The notes below the pieces were generated by a model. The model saw nothing but the letters and a program-made list of their open reading frames with translations, did not search any database and was not told the origin of the DNA. The position numbers and the translations under genes are program-made. A stretch of DNA of 64,000 bases from Salinimicrobium marinum (GTDB lineage Bacteria; Bacteroidota; Bacteroidia; Flavobacteriales; Flavobacteriaceae). How positions within the stretch are numbered: position 1 is the stretch's first letter; each line of letters opens with the position of its first letter. Positions 61,662 through 64,000 of this stretch are shown here, piece by piece. The DNA is taken from NCBI RefSeq assembly GCF_014651535.1, contig NZ_BMXB01000016.1, forward strand, positions 25,464 through 89,463, written 5' to 3'.

Positions 61662-63848
61662 ATGAAACATTTAAAATTTTTATCCGTACTATTTCTTTCT
61701 TCCATGATTTTCACCTCATGTGAGGATGATATCATGGAATGGGAAGAGAGACCGGAAGACCAGAGAGTAACAACGGCAGAGCTACCCCTAGAACTGCAGG
61801 AAAAGATTAGCAGATATGATGCCCTTAAAACCTATACAGATAATGTGCTGGGAGTGGGAATCATACTTGATCTTTATATGAATGATGAAAATTATCGTTC
61901 TATTGTAAATGAAAATTTTGATGAGGTTACAGTAGGTTATGCAATGAAGCATGGTGCTATGGTGAATTCACAGGGAGAAATAAATTTTGGCCCTATTGAT
62001 GATTTTATAGCTCAAACCAACGAAGCAGGAATAGATGTGTATGGACATACCCTGGTATGGCATGCAAATCAAAATGCAAGTTATTTAAACGGTTTAATAG
62101 CCCCAACCGTCATCCCGGGTTCTAGTGGAGCCAGTGCTCTGGATATCTCCGGGCTGCAGGATGAAAGTTTTGATGGATGGGCCAGGAATAATCCCGGTGA
62201 CGGTATTACCATCGTGGACAATGCAGGATTGGGAGATAATTCAGAAGCGATTCAACTGGTTGCCGGTTCTTCTTCTTCTGAACCTTATGAATTGCAGTTA
62301 ACAACACCCGAAGTTCCTGTAGTTGCGGGGCATGAATATGAAGTGTCTTTCTATATAAAATCAGATCAACCTGGACAGGGCCGTATCTCTTTCAGTGGAT
62401 TAGAGGACAACTATCCCTGGAAAGATTGGTATAATACAGGCGGAGACGGTACCGAGGCTTTTGAAACCACTTCACAATGGCAGCAGGTAAAAATTACGGT
62501 AAGTGATTTTACCGGCACCAGCTTTGGAATGTCATTTGATCTGGGGTACGAGCCTGGGGTTACTTACTACATTGATGTAGATAATATAAGTGTTGTAGAC
62601 CTTGATGCTGAGAATGAAACTGTCAACTTGATTACCAACAGTGATTTTGATGCGGGTACTCTGGATCCCTGGGACGGTTGGGGGAATGAATCCACCAGAT
62701 CGGTTTCTGCAGAAGGGGAAGGCTATGGAGATACAGGGTATGCCATGGTATTGACCAATCCTACAGCAGCTCAGTCATACGAAGCACAACAACTATTTAC
62801 TTTTGACGAGCCTCTGGAAGAAGGAACCGAGTATACATTTTCCTTTTACATTAAAGCAGATGCCCCGGCTACGCTTCAGGTGGAATTACAAAGTGAGGAT
62901 TATTCAGCAGATTATTCTGGTGCTATTGAAGTAGGAACGAATTGGACGCAGGTAGTAAGGACCATTACGCCTACGGTTGCAGATCGTCAAAAGTTCATCT
63001 TTGACTTTGGAGAATCTGCAACTACCTTTTATATAGATGATGTAGTGTTGACCTCGGGCGAAGTAGCCACAGGAACCCCTCCGGTAATTATTGAAATGTC
63101 CGATGAAGAGAAGGCAGAAGTAATAGGCGCTGCTATGGAAGACTGGATTGTAGAGATGGTTACACGTTACACCAATGAAGTAACAGCATGGGATGTTGTC
63201 AATGAACCCATGAGAGAAGGTGGTACCCTTCGTGACGGAAATGTAACAGATCCGGCTAGTGATGATTTCTACTGGCAAAAATATCTTGGTAAGGATTATG
63301 CCGTAACTGCATTTAATCTGGCCGGGGAACACGCCGAACCTTCAGATGTACTATTTATCAATGACTACAATCTGGAAGCAAGTATGGCAAAACTTGATGG
63401 CTTGATAGAGTATGTGCAATATATTGAAAGTCAGGGTACAACCGTGGATGGAATAGGTACGCAAATGCATGTTACCTTAAATACAAGCAGAAAAAACATT
63501 GTAGAGATGTTTCAGAAAATGGCAGCTACCGGAAAGATCATTAAAGTTTCCGAACTGGATGTAAGGCTGGGAACGGCTTCCCCAACAGTTGCCCAGTTAG
63601 CAGAGCAGGCAGATATGTACAAGTTTATAGTAGATTCTTATAACGAGTACATTCCTTCTGCACAACAATATGGAATTACTATCTGGAATATTTCAGATAA
63701 CCCAAATGAACATGAATACTGGTTACCCGATGAATCACCAAACCTATGGGATGCAAACTACGAAAGAAAACATGCATATAAAGGGGTAGCCGACGGTCTT
63801 GCCGGGCGGGATGTTAGTGAGGATTTCACTGGAGAATTAGATTACTAA
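61662..63848 (+). CDS. Surface GH10 endo-1,4-beta-xylanase with two CBMs inserted in the catalytic domain
   Basis: The 728-residue lipoprotein (TSC, Cys20, followed by EDD for surface export) has a GH10 barrel in two pieces. The first (about 45-146) includes VGYAMKHGAM and YGHTLVWHAN. The second (about 479-720) holds the acid/base E515 in WDVVNEPM and the nucleophile E631 in KVSELDVRLG. Between them lie about 330 residues forming two CBM4/9-like beta-sandwiches (roughly 158-320 and 325-468; FSGLEDNYPWKDW, NSDFDAGTLDPWDGWG, FYIDDVVL). It cuts xylan backbone at the cell surface. Similar CBM-interrupted GH10 enzymes occur in gut Bacteroides and Prevotella. Confidence 0.94.
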   Translation: MKHLKFLSVLFLSSMIFTSCEDDIMEWEERPEDQRVTTAELPLELQEKISRYDALKTYTDNVLGVGIILDLYMNDENYRSIVNENFDEVTVGYAMKHGAMVNSQGEINFGPIDDFIAQTNEAGIDVYGHTLVWHANQNASYLNGLIAPTVIPGSSGASALDISGLQDESFDGWARNNPGDGITIVDNAGLGDNSEAIQLVAGSSSSEPYELQLTTPEVPVVAGHEYEVSFYIKSDQPGQGRISFSGLEDNYPWKDWYNTGGDGTEAFETTSQWQQVKITVSDFTGTSFGMSFDLGYEPGVTYYIDVDNISVVDLDAENETVNLITNSDFDAGTLDPWDGWGNESTRSVSAEGEGYGDTGYAMVLTNPTAAQSYEAQQLFTFDEPLEEGTEYTFSFYIKADAPATLQVELQSEDYSADYSGAIEVGTNWTQVVRTITPTVADRQKFIFDFGESATTFYIDDVVLTSGEVATGTPPVIIEMSDEEKAEVIGAAMEDWIVEMVTRYTNEVTAWDVVNEPMREGGTLRDGNVTDPASDDFYWQKYLGKDYAVTAFNLAGEHAEPSDVLFINDYNLEASMAKLDGLIEYVQYIESQGTTVDGIGTQMHVTLNTSRKNIVEMFQKMAATGKIIKVSELDVRLGTASPTVAQLAEQADMYKFIVDSYNEYIPSAQQYGITIWNISDNPNEHEYWLPDESPNLWDANYERKHAYKGVADGLAGRDVSEDFTGELDY

Positions 63849-63942
63849 CGTTTGAATTGGCGATCTAAGAATAGTGACAAAATACCGGGTACAACGCGAG
63901 GGCACTGAAAAAGTCTCTCATTTAATTGAATTAAATGAAGAC

Positions 63943-63980
63943 AAAGGAGCAGAAACCGTAGTGTTTCTGCTCCTTTTTTC
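63943..63980 (+). terminator. Strong intrinsic terminator after the xylanase gene
   Basis: GGAGCAGAAAC and GTTTCTGCTCC are perfect 11-bp arms around a six-base loop, followed by six T. It marks the end of the susC-susD-sgbp-xyn10 transcript. Confidence 0.92.
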
Positions 63981-64000
63981 GTATATTAAATGCTGACAAA

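Overview
The window is a chromosomal segment of a member of the Bacteroidota, most likely a marine Flavobacteriaceae (Gramella/Salegentibacter/Zunongwangia-like). This rests on a SusC/SusD polysaccharide-utilisation locus, surface lipoproteins with acidic residues after the lipobox cysteine, a PID-CTERM-type sorting tail, HopJ-family and prolyl-oligopeptidase genes, weak Shine-Dalgarno signals and several promoters of the Bacteroidota form (TTTG near -33, TAnnTTTG near -7). I see no prophage, CRISPR array, rRNA operon or intact insertion sequence.

Region 1 (1-11588) is an anaerobic nitrogen-oxide island: a partial ClC channel, the iron-centre repair protein Ric, two tandem hemerythrin-like proteins, two NarK-type transporters, and a five-gene cluster. 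The cluster encodes a NarI-like b-type membrane protein, a NasA/NarB-type molybdopterin oxidoreductase without export signal, a four-cluster ferredoxin subunit, a Tat-type bc1-like Rieske protein and a two-helix membrane protein. Its three transcription units (ric, narK pair, oxidoreductase operon) each carry a TGA-N6-TCA dyad of Crp/Fnr type, and in all three an (C/G)ATnTTTG -7 element begins exactly 29.5 nt downstream of the dyad centre. That is a class II activator geometry repeated three times, and it ties the locus into one regulon.

Region 2 (11589-20476) is accessory: a DUF1080 plus Gfo/Idh/MocA pair (probable periplasmic 3-keto-glycoside chemistry), an aldehyde dehydrogenase, a lipoprotein/ECF sigma/dual-membrane anti-sigma operon with its own ECF-type promoter, a DUF2809 protein, a GluR0-like ligand-gated potassium channel and a tiny PID-CTERM protein.

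Region 3 (20477-53143) is mostly housekeeping: ribE, pdxA, the yceD-rpmF-fabH-accB-accC lipid cluster, mtgA with a GreA-like factor, an orphan ABC ATPase, a prolyl oligopeptidase, asd, mscL, alr, tdk, rsmI, ade, recJ, a superoxide dismutase, kbl, an OmpA protein with calcium-binding repeats, and AddA/AddB-type recombination nucleases. Small palindromic repeats lie in the spacers, and a truncated alpha/beta hydrolase remnant sits between two of them.

Region 4 (53144-64000) has a MITE-like repeat, a lipoprotein, tRNA-Ala(GGC), a GNAT acetyltransferase and a xylan-utilisation locus: SusC, SusD, a surface glycan-binding lipoprotein and a GH10 xylanase whose catalytic domain is interrupted by two carbohydrate-binding modules.
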